A stretch of DNA of 64,000 bases from Kutzneria sp. CA-103260 (GTDB taxonomy: Bacteria; Actinomycetota; Actinomycetes; Mycobacteriales; Pseudonocardiaceae), in assembly GCF_018263855.1 (NCBI RefSeq), contig NZ_CP073318.1, positions 5,394,001 to 5,458,000 on the forward strand. Direction: 5' to 3'. The notes under the pieces were generated by a model. The model searched no databases, was not told the origin of the DNA, and saw nothing but the letters and a program-made list of their open reading frames with translations. The position numbers and the translations under genes were made by a program. Positions within the stretch are counted from its first letter, which is position 1; each line of letters opens with the position of its first letter. Positions 51,064-60,230 of the stretch are shown piece by piece.

Positions 51064-51768
51064 CTAGGCGATGCCCGTCAGCGAACACGGCCCGTCGGCC
51101 GGCGACGGCGGGCCAGGGGCGTGGGGCGGGGTGGCGGTGCCGTAGACGCGCTGGGCGTGCTCGGCGAAGGCCTGCTCCGAACGCTCCAGGATGGCCGAAC
51201 GCAGGGGCAGCCGCTCGACCGTCATCCGGAACACGTCGGGATCGGCGTCGTAGCGCAGCAAACCGAAGATCAGCGGGGCCAGTTCGGTGTCTTCAACGTG
51301 GTCGGCAAGCATCTCGTCACACTCGGCCGAGGTCACGCACCGGGCGATCAGCGGGACGACGTGCTCCTCCTCCCGGGCCAGGTGATCGGCCAGCGGCAAG
51401 ATCAACGCGTCGAGCACGGCCGCGGTGGCGTCCCGTGCCGACGGGGCAGCCGCGGCACGCCAAGAATCCAGTGCCTTCCCCAAACAACCGACCAGAACGT
51501 CGATATCCTGGTGCTCGCTCTCCATGGCCCGCACGAGCGGCGCGGCCTCCGCCGGCAACCGGTCGAGCAGCTTGGGCCAGAAATGCCGGTCCTCGACGCG
51601 GTGGTGCCGGCGCGCCAGGCCGGCGACCAGCTCGACGTGCCCGATGACGACCCGAGCCCGGTCCACGTCGCCGCCGACAACGGCCCGCACGAGCTCGGGC
51701 ATGAAGCCGAATTCGCGCTGGACCATCGCGTGGACCAGGTAGATGGCTCTGACGTCCGCGAGCGTCAT
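51064..51768 (-). CDS. Hemerythrin-domain protein
   Basis: 234 aa from ATG 51768 with SD GGAGGA. Hemerythrin-like helical bundle with di-iron ligand motifs IYLVHAMVQREF, RRHHRVEDRHFWP, ESEHQDIDVL and ADHLAREEEHVVPLI. Such actinobacterial proteins bind O2 or modulate redox/hypoxic responses. The next gene on the same strand is tetR (39 bp), so they may be co-transcribed. Confidence 0.88.
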   Translation of the reverse strand: MTLADVRAIYLVHAMVQREFGFMPELVRAVVGGDVDRARVVIGHVELVAGLARRHHRVEDRHFWPKLLDRLPAEAAPLVRAMESEHQDIDVLVGCLGKALDSWRAAAAPSARDATAAVLDALILPLADHLAREEEHVVPLIARCVTSAECDEMLADHVEDTELAPLIFGLLRYDADPDVFRMTVERLPLRSAILERSEQAFAEHAQRVYGTATPPHAPGPPSPADGPCSLTGIA

Positions 51769-51928
51769 GTTCGATCCTCCGGCCGTTCGGGTCTGAGGGG
51801 CAGGATGCCGCCCCGGGACCGCTCTCGCCGGGCCACCGGGTGAACCGACGATCCGATGTGCCTGAACGGACATGCCCGTCACTTCCGACACCGGTTACGG
51901 CGAACCGCCCACCTGGACGGAACGGAAA

Positions 51929-51960
51929 ACTGGCCGGCACGGAGAACCGTGCCGGCCAGT
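51929..51960 (-). terminator. Intrinsic terminator for the DUF4232 gene
   Basis: Perfect 14-bp stem ACTGGCCGGCACGG/CCGTGCCGGCCAGT with AGAA loop. Reading on the minus strand it is followed by TTTTCC. It lies 11 bp past the DUF4232 stop (51972). Confidence 0.8.
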
Positions 51961-51971
51961 GGAAACCGGCG

Positions 51972-52499
51972 TCAGGCCGCGGTGACGGCGCTGACGATCA
52001 GGTCGTGCGCCTGACCCGAGTCGTCCATCGCGCCCAGGCTCCACGGCAGCGTGATGTTCGGGTCGCTGCTGATGCCGCGCGGGTCGGTGGTGCTCGGCGC
52101 GACCACGGTGACGCTGGCCGGCGTGACCTGGTTCGACGGGGCCTCGATTCCGGTCCAGTGCAACAACATCGTGGCCGACTGGCCGTCCGAGATCGTCACC
52201 AGCGGGGCGTTCGCGGCGTCCGCCGCGGTCGTCACGGTGATGCCCGGGGCGCCGGTCAGCGAGACCGGCAGGCTGCCCTGGAAGTTGCAGGACTGGCCGG
52301 GCTTCGCGGTGAACTTCACCTGCGCGTAGCGCTGGCCGGCCCCGGGCTCGCCCGGCACCAGGGTGGTGGTCACCTGGGCCGAGGTACACCGGAAGTCGGT
52401 CGGCATCGCCGAGGCCGCGGCGGCGGGAACGAGCGCGGCCACGGCGACGGCGCCGAGGACGGCGGCGCCCGCCGCGGTGCGACGGAGTCCGGTGTTCAT
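51972..52499 (-). CDS. Secreted DUF4232 protein
   Basis: 175 aa from ATG 52499 with SD GGGAG. Sec signal peptide: TGLRRTAAG, then a long Ala/Val core, cleaved after ASA (about 31). Mature part has C38 (FRCTSAQVTTTLVPG) and C71 (GQSCNFQGSLPVSLTG), a probable disulfide, and the DUF4232 beta-sandwich pattern ending LPWSLGAMD. Function unknown; abundant in actinomycetes as exported or lipoprotein-like proteins. Divergent from the P450 at 52749 (249-bp gap with no clear operator). Confidence 0.85.
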   Translation of the reverse strand: MNTGLRRTAAGAAVLGAVAVAALVPAAAASAMPTDFRCTSAQVTTTLVPGEPGAGQRYAQVKFTAKPGQSCNFQGSLPVSLTGAPGITVTTAADAANAPLVTISDGQSATMLLHWTGIEAPSNQVTPASVTVVAPSTTDPRGISSDPNITLPWSLGAMDDSGQAHDLIVSAVTAA

Positions 52500-52748
52500 G
52501 AGGATAACTCCCTTCTCGGAGGGTGAGCGGGTGGTCACCGCTCACCCTCAGGTCTACCCGACACCCTATCGAGCAACACTCGTAAGTGGGAATCGCCTCG
52601 CCCAAGCAACCCGCGGTGACCGTCGAACGTCCCAACAACGGCGAAACTCTGGGCAACGACTCAACGTGTCCATAATGGGCAGGTCGGCGAATGTAACTAA
52701 AGTAGCTTCACGCCGAATTCGCACCGGCGTGGATGGTCTACTCGCGCC

Positions 52749-53927
52749 ATGACACCTGCACGCCCTTTTCCGTTCCGCACCGCGCACCAACTCGACCTCG
52801 ATCCGGAATTCCGGCAGCTGCGCCCCGCGGAACCGCTGCTGCGCGTCGAACTCCCGTACGGCGGCGAGGGCTGGCTGGCCATCGGCCACGCCGCGGTCAA
52901 GGCGATTCTGGGCGATTCCCGGTTCAGCCGGGCGGCCGTGCTCGGGGCGGACGTGCCGCGGCCGCAGCCGGTGATCGCCCGGGCCAAGACCATTCTCACC
53001 ATGGACCCGCCCGAGCACTCCCGGCTGCGCCGGCTGGCCGCCCGGGCGTTCACCAGCCGTCGGATGGACGACTTCCGCCCGCGGGTGCAGGCCATCGTGG
53101 ACGACCTGCTGGACGGCCTGATCACCGCCGGGCCGCCGGCCGAGCTGATCGAGGGCCTGGCCCTGCCGCTGCCCATCACCGTGATCTGCGAGCTGCTCGG
53201 CGTGCCCTTCGACGACCGCGACCGGTTCCGGGCCTGGTCCGAGCGGTTCGTGTCGATCACCGCGTATTCGGCGGCCGAGATCGAGGCGGCCGGGGCCGCG
53301 CTCAAGGGGTACCTGGCCGAGCTGGTCGAGCGCCGCCGGGTCGAGCCCACCGACGACCTGCTCGGCGTGCTGGCCGAGGTCGACGAGCTCGGCCCGGACG
53401 AGCTGGTCAACTTCGGCGTCACGCTGCTGGTGGCCGGGCACGAGTCGACCGCCAACCAGATCGGCAACTTCACCTACACCCTGCTGACCCGGCCCGACCA
53501 GCGGGAACTGCTGCTGGCCGACCCCGACCTGCTGCCGTCGGCGATCGAGGAGCTGCTGCGCTACGTGCCGATCCAGACCTCGGCCGGCGGGCCGCGGGTG
53601 GCGCTCGAGGACGTCCAGATCGGCGACGTCCTCGTGCGCGCAGGCGAGACCGTGCTGCCCCAGCTGGCCTCGGCGAACCGTGACGACCTGGTGTTCGACG
53701 ACCCCGAGCGGCTCGACCTCACCCGCGGCCGCAACCCCCACCTGGCCTTCGGCCACGGCATCCACTTCTGCATCGCCGCGCAGCTGGCCCGCATCGAGCT
53801 GCAGGCGGCGATCGGGACCCTGCTGCGCCGCCTGCCGACCGTGCGGCTGGCCGTGCCCGAGGAGGAGCTGGTCTGGAAGACGGGGATGCTGGTGCGGGGG
53901 CTGCGGGCGCTGCCGGTTACGTGGTAG
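52749..53927 (+). CDS. Cytochrome P450 (CYP107-like)
   Basis: 392 aa. I-helix AGHEST (A229-T234), ExxR E268-R271 (EELLRY), heme loop FGHGIHFC with Cys341. Early motif MDPPEHSRLRRL is typical of actinomycete class I enzymes that take electrons from separate ferredoxin/reductase; none is encoded beside it. Left edge of the PKS locus; overlaps the SnoaL-like gene stop by 11 bp. It likely hydroxylates or epoxidises the polyketide product (inference). Confidence 0.92.
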   Translation: MTPARPFPFRTAHQLDLDPEFRQLRPAEPLLRVELPYGGEGWLAIGHAAVKAILGDSRFSRAAVLGADVPRPQPVIARAKTILTMDPPEHSRLRRLAARAFTSRRMDDFRPRVQAIVDDLLDGLITAGPPAELIEGLALPLPITVICELLGVPFDDRDRFRAWSERFVSITAYSAAEIEAAGAALKGYLAELVERRRVEPTDDLLGVLAEVDELGPDELVNFGVTLLVAGHESTANQIGNFTYTLLTRPDQRELLLADPDLLPSAIEELLRYVPIQTSAGGPRVALEDVQIGDVLVRAGETVLPQLASANRDDLVFDDPERLDLTRGRNPHLAFGHGIHFCIAAQLARIELQAAIGTLLRRLPTVRLAVPEEELVWKTGMLVRGLRALPVTW

Positions 53928-54378
53928 GCGGCGCCGGCCGCAGGTGCTGGTTGCCGTCGGCCCAGAGCACGGTCAGCTTGAGCCGGTCGATCTGCCAGCC
54001 ATCGGCCGTCCTGGTCAGCCCGTAGTCATAGGTGCCGGCCACCGTCCACAGCGGATTGCCCAGGTGGGTGGCCTTGCGGTGCACGGCGACAACGTTTGCG
54101 GAGGCGGTGGCCCGGTCGCCGTCGACGGCAGCCAGCACGCCGAGCACCAGGTGCTGGACCATGTCAAGCGCCTCGGTGAACCGGGTCATGCGGCCGATCA
54201 GCTCGTCCCGGGTGACGCGATGCGGCTCGCCGCCGTAGAGCGAGGAATAGTCCAGGGCGATCTCCGGGGCGAGCACCCCGGCCAGCCTGAGCCAATCGGA
54301 ACGGTCGATGGCCCAACCCATTGTCGTCACGGTTTCGGCGATGAGTAGACGATCGACCACTTGCACGTTTGTCATCAT
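53917..54378 (-). CDS. SnoaL-like (NTF2-fold) protein
   Basis: 153 aa. NTF2-fold pattern: QVVDRLLIAETVTTMGWAID, LAPEIALDYSSLYGGEPHRV, HRKATHLGNPLWTVAGTYDY, RTADGWQIDRLKLTVLWADG. This subgroup includes polyketide cyclases, limonene-epoxide hydrolase-like and steroid-isomerase-like proteins. Located divergent from the PKS (149 bp), so a cyclisation or epoxide-opening step is plausible. Confidence 0.82.
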   Translation of the reverse strand: MMTNVQVVDRLLIAETVTTMGWAIDRSDWLRLAGVLAPEIALDYSSLYGGEPHRVTRDELIGRMTRFTEALDMVQHLVLGVLAAVDGDRATASANVVAVHRKATHLGNPLWTVAGTYDYGLTRTADGWQIDRLKLTVLWADGNQHLRPAPPTT

Positions 54379-54527
54379 TCCCCTATTCGACCGGTAACTT
54401 CAGGTAAATTGACGGTGTCACCTGTCGAAAATGACGATCCGTCTTGTCGGGAAGATAACAGGCGAGACGGAATGAACCAGCACGTGAGTTATCGTCGGCC
54501 CGACATTAGGCGTACTGGGAGTCCTGG

Positions 54528-57500
54528 ATGACTGAACACGGGAAAGCGCTTGCTGGGGGCGGGCCGGTCGCCATCGTCGGCATCGGCTGCCGCTTCCCCG
54601 GCGCGACCGGCCCCGACGAGCTGTGGCGGCTGCTGCGTGAGGGCCGCGACCAGGTCGGCGAGGTGCCGCCGGACCGCTACGACGTGGACGCGGTGTACGA
54701 CCCGGAGCCCGGCGTGCCGGGCAAGTCCGTCGCCCGACGGGGCGGATTCCTGTCCGAAGTGGACGGCTTCGACGCGGCGTTCTTCGGGATTTCCCCGCGC
54801 GAGGCGCAGACCATGGACCCGCAACAGCGGCTGCTGCTGGAGACGGCGTGGGAGGCGGTGGAGGACGCCGGCATCCGGCCGGCCGACCTCGCCGGCAACC
54901 GGGCCGGGGTCTACGTCGGCCAGGCCATGAGCAACTACTGGGACCTGCTCAGCCGAGCCGGCGTGCTCGACATCCACTCCGGGGTGAACTCCGGCACTCG
55001 GGCCGCGCTGCCGGGCCGGCTGTCGTTCTTCTTCGACCTGCGCGGCCCCAGCATCTCGCTGGACACGGCGTGCTCGTCCTCGCTGGTCGCGGTGCATCTG
55101 GCCATGCAGAGCCTGCGCTCCGGCGAGTCGAACCTGGCGCTGGTCGGCGGCGTCAACATGATCCTGCAACCGCACGAGACGGTGGCGCTGTCCCAGGGCG
55201 GGGTGCTTTCGCCGGACGGCCGCTGCAAGTTCGGCGACGCCTCCGGCAACGGCTATGTGCGTGGCGAGGGCGTAGCGGTGCTGGCGCTCAAGCCGTTGGA
55301 AGCAGCTGTGACCGACGGCAATCCGGTGTACGCGGTGATCCGCGGCAGCAGCGTGATCGGCGACGGCCGTGGCAGCGGCTACCTGATGACGCCCGCGGTG
55401 AGCGGTCAGGAGGAGATGCTGCGGGCGGCCTACGCCGACGCGGGCATCGAGCCTTCGACCGTCGACTACGTCGAGGCGCACGGCACCGGGACCTCGGTCG
55501 GCGACCCGGTCGAACTCGGTGCCCTGGGCACGGTTCTGGGCGCCGGCCGGCCCGCGGACCGGCCGCTGCTGGTCGGCTCGTTGAAGACCAACATCGCGCA
55601 CGCCGAGGCGGCCGCCGGGCTGGCCGGGCTGATCAAGGCGGCGCTGGTGCTCCGGCACCGGGTCGTGCCGCCGAGCCTGCATCTGAACCGGCCCAACCCC
55701 TCGATCCCGTTCGACGAGCTCGGCGTCACGATCCCGACCAGGCTCACCGAGCTGCCCGACCGGGGCCGGCCGGCGATCTCCGGGGTCAGCTCGTTCGGCA
55801 TCTCCGGGGCCAACGCGCACGTGGTGCTCACCGAGCACGTGTCGTCCTGTGGCCCGGAGCTCACCGGCCCGGCGCCGCTGGTGTTGTCGGCGGCCACCGA
55901 GCCGGCCCTGGACCAGCTACGCAAGTCCTATGTGGACTTTCTCCGGAGCACGGACCTGCCTCTGGGCGACATCTGCTTCACGGCGGCGAAACACCGTCAG
56001 CACCAGGAATTCCGGCTGGCCGTGACCGGTCGGACCCGCGAGGAGCTGGCCGAGCAGCTGGACAACCCGCTCGCCGCGACCGCCCCCAGCCCTTCGCGGC
56101 GGCCGAGAATCGCCTTCGTGTTCCCGGGGCAGGGGTCGCAGTGGGCCGGGATGGGCCGCGAACTCCATGCCCAGTCCCCGGTCTTCGCCGAGCAGCTGAC
56201 CTTGTGCGACGAGGCCGTGCGGGCCGAGACCGGGTGGTCAGTGCTGGAGCTGCTGCTCGGCGAGGACACCGGATGGCTGACCGAGCTGGACCGGATCCAA
56301 CCGGTGCTGTGGGCCATGGAGGTGTCGATCGCCGCTGTCTGGCGGCACTGGGGCGTCGAGCCGGACGTCGTCATCGGGCACAGCATGGGTGAATCGGCCG
56401 CCGCCTACGTGGCCGGGGCGCTGAGCCTGGCCGATGCGGCGGCGGTGATCTGTCGACGTAGCCGACTGTGCAAGCAGATCGCCGGCCAGGGTGGCATGGC
56501 CACCGTGGAGCTGTCGGAGGCCGAGGCTGCCGACGCGATCTCCGACTACGCCGACCGGGTGGCGATCGCCGCGCTGAACAGCCCACGTTCCACGGTGCTG
56601 TCCGGGGATCCCCTGGCGCTGCGGGAGATCCAGCAGAAGCTCGATCGGCAGGGTGTGTTCTGTCGGCTGGTGGACGTCACCTTTGCCTCGCACAGCCCTC
56701 AGGTGGATCCGCTGCGGGAGCCGCTGCTGGCCGAGCTGGCCGGTCTCCAGCCGCGGGCCGGTTCGGTGCCGATCCACTCCACGGTGATCGACGAAGTGGT
56801 GGACGGTTCGGGCCTCGATGCCGCGTACTGGGTGCGCAACCTGCGTGATCCGGTGCGGCTGGCATCTGTGGTCCAGGCCACGAGCGACGCCGTGTTCATC
56901 GAGATCAGCCCGCATCCGGTGCTGCGGACGGCGTTCGAGGGTCTGCGGGTCGTGCCTTCGTTGTACCGCAACGAGTCCGAGCTGGCGGCGCTGGCTCGGG
57001 GGTTGGGTGCGCTGCACGGCCACGGGTACGAGGCGGACTGGGACAAGGTGTTCCCAGCCGGGTCCCGGTGTGTGCGGCTGCCGCGGTATCCGTGGCAGCG
57101 GGAGAAGTACTGGTTCGAGGCGCCGGCGGCGAATCCCATAGCTCCGGAGACGACCTTGGTTCCCTCCACTTCTTCCCCCATCATGATCGACTTGCCTGGC
57201 ACTGCCGCCTTGGTCGATGCCGGTGGCCGCACGGTCGCCGAGCTTCCCGGCCTGCGCCTACGCTTCACGGTCGCCGGCACGACAGCCCTTCCCCAACCGC
57301 CGGTTCTCGCACCGGTTCCCCAGCCACAACCCGAAGCCCCGACCGACGCTGACGGCTTCGTCGCCGCGCAGATCGCCGAGTCGCTGGGCATGCGCACCGT
57401 TCCCGCTGACCGTCCGCTCAGGGCGATCGGCCTGGACTCGCTGATGGCGTCGCGGCTGCGGACCAGGGTGAACCGAACACTCGGCACGGATCTGCCGCTG

Positions 57501-57569
57501 ACCGATTTCCTCGGCGAGACAACACTTCGCGGACTCACCGCCGCTGTGCGGGCCGCACTCGCGAACTGA
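54528..57569 (+). CDS. Single-module type I polyketide synthase (KS-AT-ACP)
   Basis: 1013 aa. KS domain about 12-436 with intact triad C182 (DTACSSSL), H318 (EAHGTGT) and H358 (KTNIAHAEAAAG). AT about 528-820 with S619 (GHSMGES) and FASH at 719-722. Methylmalonyl ATs usually have YASH and malonyl ATs HAFH, so selectivity is open. ACP about 935-1010 with phosphopantetheine Ser971 (IGLDSLMASR). No KR, DH, ER, docking domain or thioesterase. The 110-residue Pro-rich AT-ACP linker is plain. It should perform one condensation, or act iteratively, to give an unreduced ACP-bound beta-ketoacyl product. Start ATG 54528 is weakly supported by an SD (GGGAGTCC). Confidence 0.93.
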   Translation: MTEHGKALAGGGPVAIVGIGCRFPGATGPDELWRLLREGRDQVGEVPPDRYDVDAVYDPEPGVPGKSVARRGGFLSEVDGFDAAFFGISPREAQTMDPQQRLLLETAWEAVEDAGIRPADLAGNRAGVYVGQAMSNYWDLLSRAGVLDIHSGVNSGTRAALPGRLSFFFDLRGPSISLDTACSSSLVAVHLAMQSLRSGESNLALVGGVNMILQPHETVALSQGGVLSPDGRCKFGDASGNGYVRGEGVAVLALKPLEAAVTDGNPVYAVIRGSSVIGDGRGSGYLMTPAVSGQEEMLRAAYADAGIEPSTVDYVEAHGTGTSVGDPVELGALGTVLGAGRPADRPLLVGSLKTNIAHAEAAAGLAGLIKAALVLRHRVVPPSLHLNRPNPSIPFDELGVTIPTRLTELPDRGRPAISGVSSFGISGANAHVVLTEHVSSCGPELTGPAPLVLSAATEPALDQLRKSYVDFLRSTDLPLGDICFTAAKHRQHQEFRLAVTGRTREELAEQLDNPLAATAPSPSRRPRIAFVFPGQGSQWAGMGRELHAQSPVFAEQLTLCDEAVRAETGWSVLELLLGEDTGWLTELDRIQPVLWAMEVSIAAVWRHWGVEPDVVIGHSMGESAAAYVAGALSLADAAAVICRRSRLCKQIAGQGGMATVELSEAEAADAISDYADRVAIAALNSPRSTVLSGDPLALREIQQKLDRQGVFCRLVDVTFASHSPQVDPLREPLLAELAGLQPRAGSVPIHSTVIDEVVDGSGLDAAYWVRNLRDPVRLASVVQATSDAVFIEISPHPVLRTAFEGLRVVPSLYRNESELAALARGLGALHGHGYEADWDKVFPAGSRCVRLPRYPWQREKYWFEAPAANPIAPETTLVPSTSSPIMIDLPGTAALVDAGGRTVAELPGLRLRFTVAGTTALPQPPVLAPVPQPQPEAPTDADGFVAAQIAESLGMRTVPADRPLRAIGLDSLMASRLRTRVNRTLGTDLPLTDFLGETTLRGLTAAVRAALAN

Positions 57570-57591
57570 CACCAAGAAGGAGAGCACAACA

Positions 57592-58764
57592 GTGGACTTC
57601 AGCCTCGGGCCGGAAGCGCTCAAGTGGCGCGAGGTCGCGCGGGAGTTCGCCGCCAAGGTCGTCCGACCGGTCGCGGCCGACCTGGACGCGCAGACCGACC
57701 CGCAAGACGCCTGGTCGTGGGAGATCATCGAGCAGGCCGACGCCCACGGCCTGCGCCAGGCCCCGCTGCCGAGGATTTACGGGGGCAGCGGCACCGACCA
57801 CGTCACCAATGTCACTGTGCTGGAGGAGATCGCCGCCGCGGACCTGGGCATCGGCGTGGTGTTGGGCGTGCACTGGAAGATCGCCCAGATGTTCCACGCC
57901 ATGGCCACCCCCGAGCAGCGCGAGCGCCACCTGTCGCGGATGGCGGCCAACCCGCGCGGCCTGTTCGCGGCCTCGGTGACCGAGCCGGCCGCCGGCTCCG
58001 ACAACTTCCTACCCTACACCGGTCCCAACGGCGGGCTGCGCACCCGGGCCGAGCGGGTCGACGGCGGCTATGTGATCAACGGCGTCAAGCACTACATCTC
58101 CAACGCCAACCGGGCCGAGATCATCCTGTGCTACGCCCGCACCGGCGAGGCCGGCATCACCGGCTTCATCCTGCCGGCCGGCACCGAGGGCGTGCGCATC
58201 GGCAAGGTGCACGACAAGTGCGGCGAGCGCACCGCCAACAACTCGGAGATCTTCTACGACAACGTGTTCGTGCCGGACGCCGACGTGCTCGGCGCTCCGG
58301 ACACCGCCCGCCAGGACGCCATCTCGGCCATGCGGGCCGGCAACACCTACGCGGCCGCGTGCGCCCTCGGCATCGCCCGCGAGTGCTTCGACCGCACACT
58401 TTCCTTCTGCCGCACCAGGATCCAGGGCGGCAAGCCGATCATCGAGCACCAGGCCGTCGGCTCCTACCTGGCCGACATGTACGTCAACGTGGACGCCTCG
58501 CGCACCTACGTGCTGCGGGCCGCCAGCGAGGCCACCCGGACCGAGGGCTACGACCCGGCGCTGAGCATCATCCCCAAGCTGCTGGTCTCGGAGCGGACCT
58601 TCGACTCAGCCCGGCGGGCCATGGAACTGTGGGGCGGGGCTGGCGTGATGCGGGAGAACGGCATCGAGAAGCTGTTGCGGGACGCGGCGATCTGGCTGCA
58701 CTCGGACGGCACCAACATCATCATGCGGGAGAAGCTGGCCGACCTGCTGCGGGCCGCGTCGTGA
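57592..58764 (+). CDS. Acyl-CoA dehydrogenase
   Basis: 390 aa from GTG 57592 with SD AAGGAG. Flavin fold: VTEPAAGSDNFLPYT (about 125-139), VINGVKHYISNANRAEIILC (about 162-181), and RMAAMELWGGAG-type substrate helix (RRAMELWGGAGVMREN). The position of the usual catalytic Glu (YEGT) reads HSDGT, so Asp372 replaces it. It lies between the PKS and a P450, overlapping the latter by 4 bp. It probably introduces an alpha,beta double bond in a CoA- or ACP-bound acyl chain, like the acyl-CoA dehydrogenases of extender-unit pathways. Confidence 0.92.
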   Translation: MDFSLGPEALKWREVAREFAAKVVRPVAADLDAQTDPQDAWSWEIIEQADAHGLRQAPLPRIYGGSGTDHVTNVTVLEEIAAADLGIGVVLGVHWKIAQMFHAMATPEQRERHLSRMAANPRGLFAASVTEPAAGSDNFLPYTGPNGGLRTRAERVDGGYVINGVKHYISNANRAEIILCYARTGEAGITGFILPAGTEGVRIGKVHDKCGERTANNSEIFYDNVFVPDADVLGAPDTARQDAISAMRAGNTYAAACALGIARECFDRTLSFCRTRIQGGKPIIEHQAVGSYLADMYVNVDASRTYVLRAASEATRTEGYDPALSIIPKLLVSERTFDSARRAMELWGGAGVMRENGIEKLLRDAAIWLHSDGTNIIMREKLADLLRAAS

Positions 58765-59957
58765 CCATCCAGGACTACCCGATGGCCCGGGCCAGCCACA
58801 CCTTCGACCCGCCCGCGCCGTTCGCCTTGCGCCGCGACGATGATCCCGTCGGCAAAGTGCGGCTGTGGGACGGCACCACGCCGTGGCTGATCACCCGTTA
58901 CGCCGACGCGCAGGCGGTGCTGACCGACGAGCGGTTCAGCGCCGACCCGAACACTCCCGGCTTCCCGTTCATCACGCCGGCGGTCAAGGCCAACCTGCGC
59001 TTCCGGCAGCTGATGATCCGCGACGACGACCCGCAACACGGGCGGCTGCGGCGGATGCTCAACAAGGACTTCATGGCCCGGCGCATGGAGTTGCTGCGCC
59101 CCTCGGTGCAGCACCTCGTGGACGGTCTGGTCGACGACCTCGTCGCCGGCGGGGAGCCCGGCGACCTGGTCAAGACGTTCGCCATTCCCCTGCCGTCCAT
59201 GGTGATCTGCCTGCTGCTCGGTGTGCCCTACGAGGATCACGACTTCTTCCAGCAGCGCACCCTCCGCGTCGCCGACCGCCGGACCTCCGAGGAGGGCGTG
59301 CGGGCCGCCAACCAGGAGCTCACCGAGTACATGGTGCGGCTGGTCGCGGCCAAGGACGCCGACCCCGGCGACGACCTGGTCAGCCGGCTCGTCGTCGACC
59401 AGTACCGGATCGGGGCGATCACCCAGCAGGAGATCGCCGACCTGGCCCGGATGATCCTCGTCGCCGGGCACGAGTCCACCGCCCACATGACCGCCCTCAG
59501 CGTGCTGGCCCTGCTCCAGCATCCCGAGCAACGAGCCTTGTTGCAGGCCGATCCGACCACCGTCCCCAACGCCGTCGAGGAGTTGCTGCGCTACCTCACC
59601 GTCGTACACAACGGTCTTCCTCGGGCGGCTCGTGAGGACGTGGTGATCGGCGGCCAGCTGATCAAGGCCGGCGACGGGCTGCTGGTGGCGTTGCCGTCGG
59701 CCAACCGGGACCACGCAGCCTTCCCCGACGGCGACCGTCTCGACATCGGCCGTCCCTCCCCTCGCCACCTCACCTTCGGCTTCGGCATCCACCACTGCCT
59801 CGGCCACTACCTGGCCCGCATCGAGGTGCAGGTGGCGCTGGAGACCCTGTTCCGTCGGCTGCCGGATCTGCGGCTCGCGGTTCCCTTCGACAGCCTCGAG
59901 TTCCGCCACCAGATGGCCGTCTACGGCGTGTTCGAACTCCCGGTCGCCTGGTCCTGA
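58761..59957 (+). CDS. Cytochrome P450 (CYP105/CYP107-like)
   Basis: 398 aa from GTG 58761, overlapping the acyl-CoA dehydrogenase stop (GTGA). I-helix VAGHEST (about 234-240), ExxR in VEELLRYL, heme loop FGFGIHHC with Cys346, and MIRDDDPQHGRLRRML, a CYP105-style segment. Third gene of the PKS-ACAD-P450 operon; followed by a strong terminator. Likely oxidises the PKS/ACAD product. Confidence 0.92.
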   Translation: MTIQDYPMARASHTFDPPAPFALRRDDDPVGKVRLWDGTTPWLITRYADAQAVLTDERFSADPNTPGFPFITPAVKANLRFRQLMIRDDDPQHGRLRRMLNKDFMARRMELLRPSVQHLVDGLVDDLVAGGEPGDLVKTFAIPLPSMVICLLLGVPYEDHDFFQQRTLRVADRRTSEEGVRAANQELTEYMVRLVAAKDADPGDDLVSRLVVDQYRIGAITQQEIADLARMILVAGHESTAHMTALSVLALLQHPEQRALLQADPTTVPNAVEELLRYLTVVHNGLPRAAREDVVIGGQLIKAGDGLLVALPSANRDHAAFPDGDRLDIGRPSPRHLTFGFGIHHCLGHYLARIEVQVALETLFRRLPDLRLAVPFDSLEFRHQMAVYGVFELPVAWS

Positions 59958-59964
59958 TTCTGCC

Positions 59965-60002
59965 GGCGCGTCATCGGATTCGTCGGGATCCGATGACGCG
60001 CC
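59965..60002 (+). terminator. Strong hairpin terminator after the PKS operon
   Basis: Perfect 15-bp stem GGCGCGTCATCGGAT/ATCCGATGACGCGCC with 8-nt loop starting 8 bp after the P450 stop. The remaining gap to 60230 shows no coding feature I can support. Confidence 0.8.
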
Positions 60003-60230
60003 GCAGGTCAGTCGTGCTTGCGGGCCCAGGCCGGCAATGGCAGCTCGGCCGGATCGAGATCGCCCTGGCACGGGCGTTATGGCTGACCGAGCGGCTCAGC
60101 ACCTCATGCATGCCCGCTACCGTAGCCTCGACACTGTGCCGAGCGCCGATCACCAAAGCCGTTGTCTGGCAATGGGTTTCACTCGTTCGTGGGTCGAGTT
60201 GGATCTTGCGGTGGGCATAGAATTGCTGGT

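Noticed and set aside
59958..60230. Short open frames in the gap after the PKS operon
   Set aside because: All overlap the terminator hairpin or lack start signals and domain motifs.
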